Positions 55,486 through 64,000 of a stretch of DNA of 64,000 nt are shown piece after piece (within the stretch, counting starts at the first letter, position 1; each line of letters begins with the position of its first letter). The position numbers and the translations under genes were made by a program. The stretch spans positions 98,180-162,179 of the forward strand of contig NZ_JALBCV010000008.1 of assembly GCF_022602565.1 (NCBI RefSeq), written 5' to 3'. Below the pieces are notes generated by a model. That model was not told the origin of the DNA and made no database searches. It saw only the letters and a list, made by a program, of their open reading frames with translations. The DNA is from Rosenbergiella metrosideri (GTDB lineage Bacteria > Pseudomonadota > Gammaproteobacteria > Enterobacterales > Enterobacteriaceae).

Positions 55486-56130
55486 TTACTGAGTAGCTTG
55501 GGCGTGCGTTAGTGTTTCCTCTCTCGGCGATGCGCCGATGGGCTGTAAGTGGGAAAGATATTTTGCACTGGATTGCCTGACGATATCGTCTCCCCGCTGC
55601 AGAATATTTCGCCCTTTAAAGGCCTCATAGATTTTGGCAAAACGAAACGGGGCTAATCGATCCCTTATCGAGCAAACGCTCTGGACGGGCAGTGGCAACA
55701 GGTCAGGATAGCTTCAGATAAAAGAGACTGTAGCGCCACCGGGCGTAACCTGAATCATTTCCCTGCTAAGAGTACGCCCTCTTCTGTCGACCAATGTAAG
55801 ACACTTTCTCCCGCAAAGTGCCGGCCTGAACGGATTAAGCGTACCTGTGAGGTTCACGATAAGCTCTCTCGCTCCCACAACCTCATCGCAGGGGCGCGAC
55901 GCATAACCCATTGATCACTATGGAGATAAATCGGAGCGTGAAATTCAGCGGCTCAATCTTGCTTGCACAGTGGTGTAGTCGTGGGGATGCAATAAAGCGA
56001 TGGTGATTAATCCGCCTAAAGTATGGGTCAAGCTTTGAGTGGCCTCATCAAGACAGGCAATACAATCCCATAAGATATTGCTCTCAGGGCTGAGTGAATG
56101 TTTTCGCGCTTGGTAAGGTCGAGCTTCACG
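55486..56130 (-). pseudogene. Dead MBL-fold metallo-hydrolase gene
   Basis: Pieces in changing frames line up as one protein: ESNILWDCIACLDEAT, GGLITIALLHPHDYTTVQ, then EFHAPIYLHSDQWVMRRAP, then AGESVLHWSTEEGVLLAG, then EMIQVTPGGATVSFI, a TGA where Trp is expected, SYPDLLPLPVQSV and APFRFAKIYEAFKGR. This is the order of an MBL-fold hydrolase of the single-domain type. There are at least two frameshifts and two nonsense changes, and the N-terminal part is missing. The first zinc site is reduced (HPHDY). It cannot make a working enzyme. Confidence 0.8.
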
Positions 56131-56557
56131 GGCGCTCTCGGGGGGGGAGAGAGGGTATGATTTAGGGTGATGACTCGAGCACGAATGAAGTGATTATCAC
56201 AAAAATGTCATTTTTGAGTGATAAATGTAATAAGTGTTGATTTGTACTATAGTTTATAGACATGATGAGCAGGCAACATCGTTCTATCATAACAACTGTT
56301 GGGAGATCGCGAATGAGACGACCTGGGGCAGTGGGTAAACGACTTCTTTCACACTGTGCGCCGTGTTGTGCCATGCTTTCCTCCTGTTCCTTTCCTCTAA
56401 CCGCGATCTATTCGCTTATACAGCTATCTTGCGACAATGTACGTCAACGACTTCTAATCTCAGGCAGTAAGGCTCATAAGGAAGCTAACCTCTAAAGCGT
56501 TCAACTATACGTCGCCATTGGGCAGACGGTAACTGAAACCAACAGTAAGGTGCCATC
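56131..56557. other. Gene-free stretch upstream of phoH
   Basis: No gene is supported. Small open frames here lack ribosome sites and resemble nothing I know. A run of eight or more G around 56140 and an AT-rich, promoter-like zone near 56220-56270 are the only marks. I could not find a full PhoB box. Confidence 0.4.
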
Positions 56558-57346
56558 ATGGGAAGACAAAAAGCAGTAGTCAAAGCACGTCGTGAAGCAA
56601 AACGCGTCCTTCGTAGTGATGCGCGGAGCCATCGTTCACGCGAAGAAGAATCAGTCTCCTCCTTGGTTCATATGAGTGGTCTTGATGCAATCGGTATGGC
56701 GCGAGATGTCCGTGACCGTCAACCGATCGTTGCACGTAATGCTTCACAAGCCCATTATTTGCAGGAAATTACCACAAAATCATTGATTTTCGCTACAGGC
56801 GAAGCGGGGTGCGGTAAAACCTGGATCAGTACCGCTAAAGCCGCAGAAGCCTTAATTAACAAAGATATCGAGCGAATCATTGTGACTCGCCCAGTGTTAC
56901 AAGCCGATGAAGACTTGGGTTTCCTCCCTGGCGACATTTCTGAAAAATTTGCTCCTTACTTCCGGCCGGTCTATGACGTATTAGTCAAACGCTTGGGGTC
57001 CTCTTTTATGCATTACTGTTTACGCCCTGAAATTGCGAAAGTTGAAATTGCTCCTTTCGCTTATATGCGGGGCAGAACCTTTGAGAATGCGTTCGTTATT
57101 CTTGATGAAGCGCAGAACGTTACCGCTTCACAAATGAAAATGTTCCTCACTCGCTTAGGGGAAAACGTAACCGTTATCGTCAACGGCGATATTACCCAAT
57201 GTGACTTACCAGCAGGTGTTAAATCCGGGCTTGCTGATGCGATGCAGCGTTTTTCTGATGATGACGTTGTCGGGGTGGTACGCTTCAGTGCAGAAGACTG
57301 TGTTCGCTCAGAGCTCTGTCAACGCACACTGCTTGCCTATCAATAA
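56558..57346 (+). CDS. phoH: PhoH-family ATPase
   Basis: A 262-residue P-loop ATPase matching E. coli PhoH from its MGRQKAVIKARREAKRVLR start. Walker A is ATGEAGCGKTWIS near residue 82-90, and Walker B is FVILDEAQNVTASQMKMFLTR. PhoH is a phosphate-starvation protein with ATPase and probable RNA-related activity. In E. coli it also follows the put-efe region. A short hairpin terminator follows the gene. Confidence 0.95.
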   Translation: MGRQKAVVKARREAKRVLRSDARSHRSREEESVSSLVHMSGLDAIGMARDVRDRQPIVARNASQAHYLQEITTKSLIFATGEAGCGKTWISTAKAAEALINKDIERIIVTRPVLQADEDLGFLPGDISEKFAPYFRPVYDVLVKRLGSSFMHYCLRPEIAKVEIAPFAYMRGRTFENAFVILDEAQNVTASQMKMFLTRLGENVTVIVNGDITQCDLPAGVKSGLADAMQRFSDDDVVGVVRFSAEDCVRSELCQRTLLAYQ

Positions 57347-57361
57347 TCAGTTGTGTCATCG

Positions 57362-57386
57362 ACCGCCCAGTAGGGCGGTTTTTTAT
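57362..57386 (+). terminator. phoH terminator
   Basis: ACCGCCC and GGGCGGT form a 7-bp stem with a tight loop and six T after it, 15 bases past the phoH stop. Confidence 0.9.
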
Positions 57387-57408
57387 TTATCGTTATTGAG
57401 GGAGGAGC

Positions 57409-57891
57409 ATGAGTATAAGGATTAGAAGGGCGCGGGGCGATGAGGCTGAGTTATGTTGGCGTATTCGTAATCTAGCGATCATCGCACAGTGCCAAGCTTG
57501 CTATCCTTTATCCGCCATTCGCGCGTGGACGCCAGAAAAAATGCCTGATGGTTACCGGCAGGCTATCCTGCAAAATCCCTTTTATGTTGCAGAAAATGTG
57601 CAACATCAGCTCCTGGCGACCGGGTATCTAGATGTCGAGAAGCAGCGTGTTGAGGCGATGTTTACTTCACCTGAAGCCATGCGACAGGGGATCGCGGCGC
57701 GTATCATGACCTGCATTAAACAAGAGGCGCTGGCGCGAGGCATAAATGCCCTCACACTTTCTTCTACCCCTAATGCTCAGGGGTTTTATCTTAAACAGGG
57801 GTTTCAATGCCTGCGTAATGATACCCACTATTCGCCTGCTGCCAGTTATACCTTTGACTGCATCGAGATGCTTTACCGGCCAGAACAGTAA
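57409..57891 (+). CDS. GNAT-family N-acetyltransferase
   Basis: A 160-residue GNAT protein: IRRARGDEAELCWRIRNLAI at the start, RVEAMFTSPEAMRQGIAARIMTCIKQEA as the acetyl-CoA-binding motif A (the usual R/Q-x-x-G-x-G/A loop), and LTLSSTPNAQGFYLKQGFQ as motif B. It would acetylate a small molecule or protein that cannot be named. GGAGG lies just before the ATG. It is followed at once by the dead nitronate-monooxygenase-like gene, probably a former operon partner. Confidence 0.9.
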   Translation: MSIRIRRARGDEAELCWRIRNLAIIAQCQACYPLSAIRAWTPEKMPDGYRQAILQNPFYVAENVQHQLLATGYLDVEKQRVEAMFTSPEAMRQGIAARIMTCIKQEALARGINALTLSSTPNAQGFYLKQGFQCLRNDTHYSPAASYTFDCIEMLYRPEQ

Positions 57892-57908
57892 GCGATTCAG
57901 GGATCAGC

Positions 57909-58680
57909 ATGTCGTTACTGACCCAATTAGGAATTCGTTATCCGATTTTTTAGCACCGATGGCTGGCGTGTCCCCCTTACTAGCCAGTCAGGTTTCTGAG
58001 GCGGGAGGGCATGGTGCGAGTACCTTTCAGAGCATTTTACGTAATTTGGACAGGCTGTTTCTAGATAACTTCTCGCCCCTTATGCCTCCTTTACTGACTC
58101 GCCTGAGTTACTGGAGGTTATCCCTGCTACCCGCCCAGCGGTCGTCAGTTTTCACTTTGGTCTACCGCCTAAGTTTATCTTGCGAGCCTTACAGCATACG
58201 AAAGTCCCTGACTGGGCGAGTGTCGGACGACTTAGTGAGGCACTCTATACCCAACAGCAGGGATGTTCAGCGATCATTACGCAAGGGATGGAAGCGGGAG
58301 GGCGAATTACTTAGCGGTTAAAGCAAGGGGCGGGCGCCGCACAATTGGGAATCGCCTTTATTGCTTGCCGGGAGTCTGCCGCCAGCGATTAGCTAAGACA
58401 ACGTTTATTCACGACGAATGGCATGCCAATTACTGATATGATTTCTGGCCGCCCCGCCCGTGGGGTTATGGGGCGTTGGCAGCAAGAGATCGATCGCCCG
58501 TTACGCCCAGCACATGCCGACTATCCTTATAGTTACGCTCTAGCCAAGCAGTTGGATAAGGTCGCCAGTGCGCAAGGCGTCACCGATTAGCAAGTCTGTT
58601 GGGCTGGCACGGGGGTAACGGCATTATGGCCCTTGGATGCGTTCCCCTTAATGCAAACGCTTATTGCTGAACTCAATTAG
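57909..58680 (+). pseudogene. Dead nitronate monooxygenase-like gene
   Basis: It opens MSLLTQLGIRYPIF and is then stopped by TAG; in another frame it goes on APMAGVSPLLASQVSEAGGHGA, a typical start of the FMN-dependent nitronate monooxygenase (2-nitropropane dioxygenase) barrel. Near the end RPARGVMGRWQQEIDRP, YPYSYALAKQLDKVASAQGVTD, a TAG, and QVCWAGTGVTAL fit the family C-terminus. Several frameshifts and nonsense codons lie between. It is shorter than an intact gene (about 770 against 1,050 bases), so deletions are also likely. Confidence 0.85.
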
Positions 58681-58685
58681 GCTTC

Positions 58686-59948
58686 TTACTTTACCCAGGG
58701 TAAGTCTTGGTAACGGGTGGTGTAAGCGGGGGACAATTTTTCTCGCTTCATCGCCCAAGGTTTCTGAATTCCTTGTCCTGCAAACCAAATTGTTCCTCTG
58801 CTACGTTGATTGATCCCATCAACAACTTGCATTAATGCGTCGCTATTCGCGTGAGGAGCGAGTGGATCAAAAAGATTAAGCTGCGCCACACCGTGCTGAA
58901 AAAAATCACCTAAGAAAATACCTGCCTTCATATAGCGAGGCCCCTCCCGCCAAATTTGGTCAAGTAAATAGAGCGCCAGCCGCACGATATCGCGCGTATC
59001 TTGGGAAGGGGTAAGGAGTTGACCGGTGAGTTGATTGGCATAATACACTTCGCCCACAGCATGTGGGCTGGTACGGATAAAGACGCCCACCTGTCGGCAA
59101 TACTGTTTCTCCCCGCGTAATTTCTCGGCAGCCCGCACCGCATAATTACAGACTGCCTCACGCATCTGCACGTAGTCAGTGATGCGCTGGGAAAATGAGC
59201 GGGAACAGAGGATCTGCTGCTTTACTGGCGCAAACTCTTCTAGGGCTAAGCAGGGCTCGCCGCGCAGTTCACGTACTGTCCGTTCAACAATGACCGAGAA
59301 AGATTTACGGATAAACTGAGTATCTTGTTGGGCAAGATCCGCGGCAGTATAAATGCCGAGCTGTGCGAGTTTTTTACTGAGCCGACGGCCAATGCCCCAG
59401 ACTTCCTCTACTGGCACTAGCGGCAGCAATTTTTTTTGCCGTTGTGGCGAGGAGAGATCAACCACACCTGCGGTCTTAACCCATTTCTTTGCAGCATAAT
59501 TGGCGAGTTTTGCCAAAGTCTTAGTGGGGGCAATGCCGACACCTACCGTCAGGTGTGCTTCGTTTTTGATGCGCTGGCGTACCTGCTGACCATACTGTTC
59601 CAACGAGCAACATGCCGCCATACCGGTAAGGTTAAGAAAAGCCTCATCGATTGAATAGATTTCGACATGTGGTGCCATCTCTTCGAGGAGTGTCATCACG
59701 CGATGGCTCATGTCCGCATATAAGGCGTAATTGGAGCTAAAGACCGCTATTTTTTGTGGGTAACTTTGCTGTGTCAGTTTGAAATAGGGTTCTCCCATCC
59801 GAATATTCAGCGCTTTGGCTTCCGCGGAGCGAGCGATAACACAGCCATCATTGTTACTTAGCACCACCACCGGCTTACCGCGGAGATCGGGACGAAAAAT
59901 CGTTTCGCAGGAAGCATAGAACGCGTTGACATCCACTAAGGCGAACAT
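58686..59948 (-). CDS. umuC: UmuC, DNA polymerase V catalytic subunit
   Basis: A 420-residue Y-family polymerase (E. coli 422). Catalytic motifs are DVNAFYASCE near residue 6 and IYSIDEAFLNLTG near residue 99; the little-finger domain and a C-terminal beta-clamp-binding-like QLNLFD segment (near 358) are visible. With UmuD' it copies damaged DNA. Its ATG overlaps the umuD stop by one base (TAATG). The whole operon sits behind a LexA box. Confidence 0.97.
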   Translation of the reverse strand: MFALVDVNAFYASCETIFRPDLRGKPVVVLSNNDGCVIARSAEAKALNIRMGEPYFKLTQQSYPQKIAVFSSNYALYADMSHRVMTLLEEMAPHVEIYSIDEAFLNLTGMAACCSLEQYGQQVRQRIKNEAHLTVGVGIAPTKTLAKLANYAAKKWVKTAGVVDLSSPQRQKKLLPLVPVEEVWGIGRRLSKKLAQLGIYTAADLAQQDTQFIRKSFSVIVERTVRELRGEPCLALEEFAPVKQQILCSRSFSQRITDYVQMREAVCNYAVRAAEKLRGEKQYCRQVGVFIRTSPHAVGEVYYANQLTGQLLTPSQDTRDIVRLALYLLDQIWREGPRYMKAGIFLGDFFQHGVAQLNLFDPLAPHANSDALMQVVDGINQRSRGTIWFAGQGIQKPWAMKREKLSPAYTTRYQDLPWVK

Positions 59949-60376
59949 TAGGGATTCAGCGTTTTGATAACATGCTTGACTACACCAAAAATGTCGAATT
60001 GGTCGACATCATCGATAGGAATGGCGGCGTAGGCGGAGTTTAATGGTAAGAGGTGCAGGGTGGGCTTTAGCATCAGTTGCTTGACAGTAAACTCTCCCGC
60101 TAAGGAGGCAACGATAATATCGCCCTGCTTAGCGGTTAACGCACTGTCGACCACCAGCATATCTCCCTCACTAATCCCGCCATCAATCATCGAGTCTCCG
60201 CTGACTTTAACAAAATAGGTTGCGCTGGGATGGCTGATAAGCAGTTGGTTGAGATCGATTCGTTGCTCAACATAGTCCAGAGCAGGGGAGGGAAAGCCGC
60301 AAGGAATACGACTAATAAATAAAGGGAGCTCAAGAAGCGCACGAATACGTGCAGGTTGATAACATAGCATTGTCAT
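59948..60376 (-). CDS. umuD: UmuD, SOS-processed subunit of DNA polymerase V
   Basis: A LexA-like serine protease relative. The cleavage site is Cys-Gly in IPCGFPSPA; the catalytic Ser lies in [10 protein letters not shown] and the Lys in FTVKQ, giving the expected Ser-Lys pair. ATG at 60376 gives 142 residues; ATG at 60370 (MLCYQP) gives 140 and fits E. coli (139, MLFIKP) better. After RecA-aided self-cleavage, UmuD' pairs with UmuC. The stop overlaps umuC by one base. Confidence 0.97.
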   Translation of the reverse strand: MTMLCYQPARIRALLELPLFISRIPCGFPSPALDYVEQRIDLNQLLISHPSATYFVKVSGDSMIDGGISEGDMLVVDSALTAKQGDIIVASLAGEFTVKQLMLKPTLHLLPLNSAYAAIPIDDVDQFDIFGVVKHVIKTLNP

Positions 60377-60388
60377 CTCTCAGATTAA

Positions 60389-60408
60389 TACTGTAAATAT
60401 ATACAGTA
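60389..60408. promoter_or_regulatory. LexA (SOS) box before umuDC
   Basis: TACTGTAAATATATACAGTA is a perfect CTGT-N8-ACAG LexA operator with matching flanks, 12 to 32 bases before the umuD start. It should give tight SOS control. Confidence 0.95.
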
Positions 60409-60515
60409 TCTTCAATTTACTGAAAGGTGCAAGACCCAATCGTACAGATTTTGGTAACGTTATGATGAGAATGAATATTTAGGGAATCTCGGACGCAGAG
60501 GGGAAAAATAGACAT

Positions 60516-60546
60516 AAAAAAACCCAGTGCTACTAGCACTGGGTTT
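60516..60546 (-). terminator. Terminator of tRNA-Ser
   Basis: AAACCCAGTGC and GCACTGGGTTT form an 11-bp stem with a five-base loop; on the reverse strand a run of T follows. It ends the leftward tRNA transcript and faces umuD. Confidence 0.9.
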
Positions 60547-60549
60547 AGT

Positions 60550-60598
60550 CATTAGCATGAAAGTGCTAATGGGGGAAAAGAGTGATCATCACTCTTTT
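60550..60598. repeat. Two tandem hairpins between tRNA-Ser and its terminator
   Basis: CATTAGCA/TGCTAATG (60550-60571, six-base loop) and an 11-bp perfect palindrome AAAAGAGTGAT/ATCACTCTTTT around a single C (60576-60598) follow the tRNA 3' end. They may mark the precursor for RNase processing. Confidence 0.7.
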
Positions 60599-60606
60599 GC
60601 AGAATA

Positions 60607-60694
60607 TGGCGGTGAGGGAGGGATTCGAACCCTCGATACGTTGCCGTATACACACTTTCCAGGCGTGCTCCTTCAGCCACTCGGACACCTCACC
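60607..60694 (-). tRNA. tRNA-Ser (anticodon GGA)
   Basis: The 88-base reverse-strand sequence starts GGTGAGGTGTCCGAGTGGC, has anticodon loop CTGGAAA with GGA, a long variable arm as expected of serine tRNAs, T-arm GGTTCGAATCC and an encoded CCA. It closely follows E. coli serW/serX. It reads UCC and UCU codons. Confidence 0.97.
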
Positions 60695-60832
60695 AAATTG
60701 TTTGTTAAGCTTTGCAGCGCTAACGGGGCGCTACTATAGGGAGTCGCCCCGCAACGGTCAAGTACTATTTCACGCTTTTTACTTATTCGCTTAAGGGCTG
60801 AGCGACTCGGCGGAATGTCGTACTTTTTCAGC

Positions 60833-61366
60833 TTAATCCTTAACCCGATCTGCAAATTTCTTACGTAACTTCTGTAGTTTAGGTGGGATTACCGCCATAC
60901 AGAAACCATTGTTTGCCCCAACGCGATCCCAGTAATCTTGATGATAATCTTCAGCGGGGTACCACACCGTAAAGGTTTCAATCGTCGTAACGATAGGTTG
61001 CGAGTGATCCTGCTGGGCGAGTTTGATCGCGTGTTCAGCAGTCTGCCGTTGTGCCGCATCCAGCGGAAAAATAGCGGAACGGTATTGTGTACCGATATCG
61101 TTACCTTGGCGATTAAGCTGGGTCGGATCGTGGGTCGCGAAACTCACTGCGAGGAGATCGGCATAGCTAATCTGCTCGGGATCAAACCCAATACGTATAG
61201 CTTCGGCATGGCCAGTCGACCCGCTACAGACTTGTTCATACGTTGGATCTGTTGATGCGCCGCCGGTATAACCACTTTCGACAGACGATACCCCTTTCAA
61301 GCTTTGAAAGACGGCTTCCGTACACCAAAAACAGCCGCCTGCAATGATTGCATATTCAGTTGCCAT
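60833..61366 (-). CDS. msrA: Peptide methionine sulfoxide reductase MsrA
   Basis: A 177-residue MsrA. The catalytic GGCFWCTEAVF motif holds Cys12, followed by a second Cys at 15; SGYTGG, STGHAEAIRIGFDP and RSAIFP are further family blocks, and PAEDYHQDYW lies near the end. It reduces the S form of methionine sulfoxide using thioredoxin. The start MATEYAIIAGG at 61366 has GAGGT upstream; the longer frame from 61432 is rejected. It is the short cytoplasmic form, lacking the N-terminal extension of E. coli MsrA (212 residues). Confidence 0.95.
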   Translation of the reverse strand: MATEYAIIAGGCFWCTEAVFQSLKGVSSVESGYTGGASTDPTYEQVCSGSTGHAEAIRIGFDPEQISYADLLAVSFATHDPTQLNRQGNDIGTQYRSAIFPLDAAQRQTAEHAIKLAQQDHSQPIVTTIETFTVWYPAEDYHQDYWDRVGANNGFCMAVIPPKLQKLRKKFADRVKD

Positions 61367-61644
61367 ATAGACCTCATAATTAACGTCATTTTTCACGTCC
61401 CTAGAGTAGCGGAATGTGTTCACGGTGACCATGAGCAGATTGTGCAGTCGGAGCTGTTATAGCGTATTACTTAGGTAACTTTCTGATTCGCCCCGCAATC
61501 GTCAAGATTGAGTCTATACTTAGTAACATTAATGAATCACATAATATTCTTAATTGTTACATTTTTATAACGTGTTGAGGGTGGTTATACCATGTACCGA
61601 GTGTGCACCTCACCGCGATGCGCAACCAGAAAAAGCGAGTATTT

Positions 61645-62409
61645 ATGAATGAATCGCGGCAACAATGCCGACAAAACGACTACGCATTTTTTTTCGATAT
61701 CGATGGTACGCTAGCCAGCCTTCAAGCAACGCCAGAAGCCGTCTCAATACCCGTTTCGGTCATTACTGATCTTAAGCAATTAACCCAACAATTAGGGGGT
61801 GCGGTCGCCTTTGTCTCGGGGCGGCCGTTAAGTCAAATTGATGCGTTAACGCAACCGCTGCGTGGGGCGGCGGCCGGTATTCACGGCGCCGAAATCCGCG
61901 CATTCAACGGTGAACTGACGACCACGCTTGCCGACGCACAGCAGCTTGGCGAGATCGAACAGCAACTGTCGCGCGAAATCGCCGCATTGCCTGGTGTACG
62001 ATTGGAAAAGAAAGGCATCGCCTTTGCCTTACATTACCGACAAGTGCCTAGCGCCCAGCAGGTATTACAACACCTTGCGGATGACATTGTTAAGCGCTAT
62101 CCCGATTTTAAAGTTCAAGCAGGAAAATGCGTGTGGGAAATTAAACCGCGCGCATGCGATAAAGGCAAGGCGATAGATTTCCTTATGCAAACCCCTCCTT
62201 TCAAGGGCCGCATTCCGGTTTTTTTGGGTGACGATGTCACGGACGAAGCCGGCTTCCAATCTGTCAATCGGCAACAGGGTATTTCCATCAAAATCGGTAG
62301 CGGTGAGAGCGAAGCGACCCAACGAATCAATGATGTAACAGCGCTATATCAATGGCTAAGAAAGCTCGCAAACAATAACGTTAACTTAGATAAAATGAGG
62401 CGTGTATAG
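61645..62409 (+). CDS. otsB: Trehalose-6-phosphate phosphatase
   Basis: A HAD-superfamily phosphatase of 254 residues from ATG 61645. FFFDIDGTLASL holds the nucleophile Asp pair, VAFVSGRPLSQID the second motif, and VFLGDDVTDEAGF the acidic metal site. KKGIAFALHYRQ and CVWEIKPRACDKGKAI match E. coli OtsB. The longer frame from GTG 61603 has no ribosome site. It removes phosphate to give trehalose, an osmotic and cold protectant. It is one base from otsA. Confidence 0.94.
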   Translation: MNESRQQCRQNDYAFFFDIDGTLASLQATPEAVSIPVSVITDLKQLTQQLGGAVAFVSGRPLSQIDALTQPLRGAAAGIHGAEIRAFNGELTTTLADAQQLGEIEQQLSREIAALPGVRLEKKGIAFALHYRQVPSAQQVLQHLADDIVKRYPDFKVQAGKCVWEIKPRACDKGKAIDFLMQTPPFKGRIPVFLGDDVTDEAGFQSVNRQQGISIKIGSGESEATQRINDVTALYQWLRKLANNNVNLDKMRRV

Positions 62410-62410
62410 C

Positions 62411-63790
62411 ATGGGTAGATTAGTTGTTGTCTCCAACCGTATCGCACTCCCTGACCACAGCAAAAATGGCGCTGGTGGGCTGGCCGTCGGGCTACTGGAT
62501 GCTCTGCAAGAGCAGGGTGGACTCTGGTTCGGATGGAACGGAGAGATCAGCAAGATCACCGGAGAAGAGGAACCTCTACAGATCGAGCAAGATAAAAATA
62601 TCACCTATGCGGCCTGCTCACTGACCCAAAACGATTACGACCTTTATTACAGTCAGTTCTCCAATACGGTGATTTGGCCCGCCTTCCACTATCGCCTCGA
62701 TCTTGTTGAATATCAGCGTGAGGCTTGGGAAGGCTACTTACACGTCAACGAACTGTTAGCGACTAAACTTTTCCCACTGCTGCAACAAGATGATGTGGTA
62801 TGGGTACACGACTACCATTTACTCCCTTTTGCTGCAGCACTGCGTGAGCAGGGTAGCCAGCATCCGCTGGGATTTTTTCTGCATATTCCTTTTCCTGCCC
62901 CTGAAGTATTAATGGCGCTGCCTGACTATCAAGAAATATTACGCTTAATGACCGCCTATAATTTATTAGGCTTTCAAACCGAGCGTGATGCGAAAGCGTT
63001 CTTAGCCGCGATTGCCCATGAAACGGAATTAGTGACGCAAGAAGAGGGGGTCTATCAGGCCTACGGTAATACCTTCCATGTCCACGATTACCCAATTGGT
63101 ATTGATCCCGATAGTATTCGTAAACTGGCAGAAGGACCCTTACCACCGAAAATGCAGGCGATTCGACAAGAGTTGGGCGATGCCAAAAATATCATTGCGT
63201 GCGAGCGTTTGGACTATTCAAAAGGGATCCCAGAGCGCTTTCTTGCGTACGAAAGCTTTTTAGAAAAATACCCCGAGCACCGCGGGAATATCCGTTACAC
63301 GCAGATTGCGCCGACCTCACGCGGCGAGGTGCAAGCCTACCAAGCGATACGCCATCAGCTTGAAACAGAAGCAGGAAGGATAAACGGGAAATACGGTACC
63401 ATGAGCTGGACGCCTCTCTATTATCTCAATCAGCACTTTGACCGCCGTCTATTAATGAAGATTTTCCGCCTGACCGATATTGCGTTGATCACGCCGCTAC
63501 GTGATGGAATGAACTTGGTCGCCAAAGAGTATTTGGCTGCGCAAGACCCGGAAAATCCCGGTGTACTGATTCTATCAAAATTCGCTGGGGCCGCTTGTGA
63601 GCTGACCGAGGCGTTATTAGTGAATCCTTATGATCGCGATGAAGTCGCGAAGGCTATTTTACATGCCACAACCATGACAAAAGAAGAACGGGTTCGCCGG
63701 CACGCTATCATGATGGAGACCCTAAGTCATCAGACAATTACCCGTTGGCGTGAGACATTTTTAGACGATTTATATAAAATATCGGGATAA
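62411..63790 (+). CDS. otsA: Trehalose-6-phosphate synthase
   Basis: A 459-residue GT20 enzyme. Starting at ATG 62411 gives MGRLVVVSNRIALPD, as in E. coli MSRLVVVSNRIAPPD, with TGAGG ten bases upstream. Key blocks: GGLWFGWNGE, VWVHDYHLLPFA, GFFLHIPFPAPE, ERLDYSKGIPERFLAYE and TPLRDGMNLVAKEY. It joins UDP-glucose and glucose 6-phosphate. Together with otsB it forms a two-gene operon, induced in enterobacteria by osmotic stress through RpoS. Confidence 0.97.
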   Translation: MGRLVVVSNRIALPDHSKNGAGGLAVGLLDALQEQGGLWFGWNGEISKITGEEEPLQIEQDKNITYAACSLTQNDYDLYYSQFSNTVIWPAFHYRLDLVEYQREAWEGYLHVNELLATKLFPLLQQDDVVWVHDYHLLPFAAALREQGSQHPLGFFLHIPFPAPEVLMALPDYQEILRLMTAYNLLGFQTERDAKAFLAAIAHETELVTQEEGVYQAYGNTFHVHDYPIGIDPDSIRKLAEGPLPPKMQAIRQELGDAKNIIACERLDYSKGIPERFLAYESFLEKYPEHRGNIRYTQIAPTSRGEVQAYQAIRHQLETEAGRINGKYGTMSWTPLYYLNQHFDRRLLMKIFRLTDIALITPLRDGMNLVAKEYLAAQDPENPGVLILSKFAGAACELTEALLVNPYDRDEVAKAILHATTMTKEERVRRHAIMMETLSHQTITRWRETFLDDLYKISG

Positions 63791-64000
63791 AAAACCCTGA
63801 TGTTTTCCTCTTCCTCCATCATTTAGGGGGGAAGAGAACAAGAAGGAATAAGTTGAAAAAATCTTAATAATTTTGATGCAGAGCGATAATTAGTATAACT
63901 TTTACTTTATAGTTTTAAGCGTTATGGTCGCCCATGCTATTTTTTAAAAAACCCAAATCCAATATTTCGTTATGTTATAAACAAAATAGGAACATAAACG
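63791..64000. other. AT-rich right edge, no gene seen
   Basis: A weak stem CCCTGATG/CATCATTTAGGG (about 63794-63829) may terminate otsA. The rest is AT-rich and looks like a long upstream control region. In E. coli flhDC lies near otsBA, so a regulator may follow outside the window (inference). Confidence 0.3.

Noticed and set aside
56200..56240. A TGTCATTTTT segment that could be half of a PhoB box
   Set aside because: Only one half-site is visible and it is over 300 bases from the phoH start.
56262..56495. A 77-residue frame upstream of phoH
   Set aside because: Composition is Ser/Arg/Leu-rich like a chance frame and there is no ribosome site.
60527..60794. Frames across tRNA-Ser reading GGEGGIRTLDT-like text
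   Set aside because: This is the well-known false translation of a serine tRNA.
1..64000. CRISPR arrays, rRNA genes, intact IS elements and riboswitches
   Set aside because: No regular direct repeats, transposase genes or known aptamer-like leaders were seen in the whole window.

Overview
This window looks like a stretch of an Enterobacterales chromosome. The coding style, flagellar set and gene order point to an Erwiniaceae-like enterobacterium, but the genus is inferred, not proven. Many neighbourhoods match Escherichia coli: amn-yeeO-tRNA-Asn-shiA-yedI, fliR..fliE, yedD-fliTSDCA, putA-putP-efe-phoH, tRNA-Ser(GGA) and otsBA. No rRNA, CRISPR array or intact insertion sequence was seen.

0-17 kb: the 5' end of amn, the MATE exporter yeeO, and a PAS-GGDEF-EAL protein. 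These are followed by a leftward two-gene set (glycosyltransferase 8 plus an aldonolactone-oxidase-like flavoprotein). Next comes a leftward catabolic set: ureohydrolase, solute-binding protein, fused permease/ATPase, class II aldolase and 2-hydroxyacid dehydrogenase, with a divergent LysR regulator. Then come tRNA-Asn, a DMT exporter, an unknown membrane protein, shiA, an unknown 91-residue protein and yedI.

17-45 kb: the flagellar class II cluster. fliF-fliR run leftward, fliE runs rightward, and further right are fliTSD (leftward), fliC and fliA (rightward). Starts can be fixed by tight translational overlaps. Three sigma-28-like promoters lie before fliD, fliC and fliA. The two halves are separated by about 13 kb of accessory DNA: a decayed lambdoid prophage (28.6-33 kb; broken integrase, excisionase, TraR-like protein, ssb tail), a GST/HxlR pair, an orphan fimH-like adhesin whose start is out of frame, a broken outer-membrane transporter-like gene, a formate/nitrite-type channel, a possible structured small RNA, a YoaK-like 32-residue protein, ggt, leuE and yedD.

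45-57 kb: proline use (putA/putP around a control region with four GTTGCA sites), then an efeUOB iron-uptake operon that points the opposite way from E. coli and has an enlarged EfeU, a dead MBL-fold hydrolase gene, and phoH.

57-64 kb: a GNAT acetyltransferase, a dead nitronate-monooxygenase-like gene, umuDC under a near-perfect LexA box, tRNA-Ser(GGA) followed by three hairpins, msrA and otsBA (trehalose synthesis). At least five pseudogenes, each with a recognisable family, mark this as a genome still losing genes.
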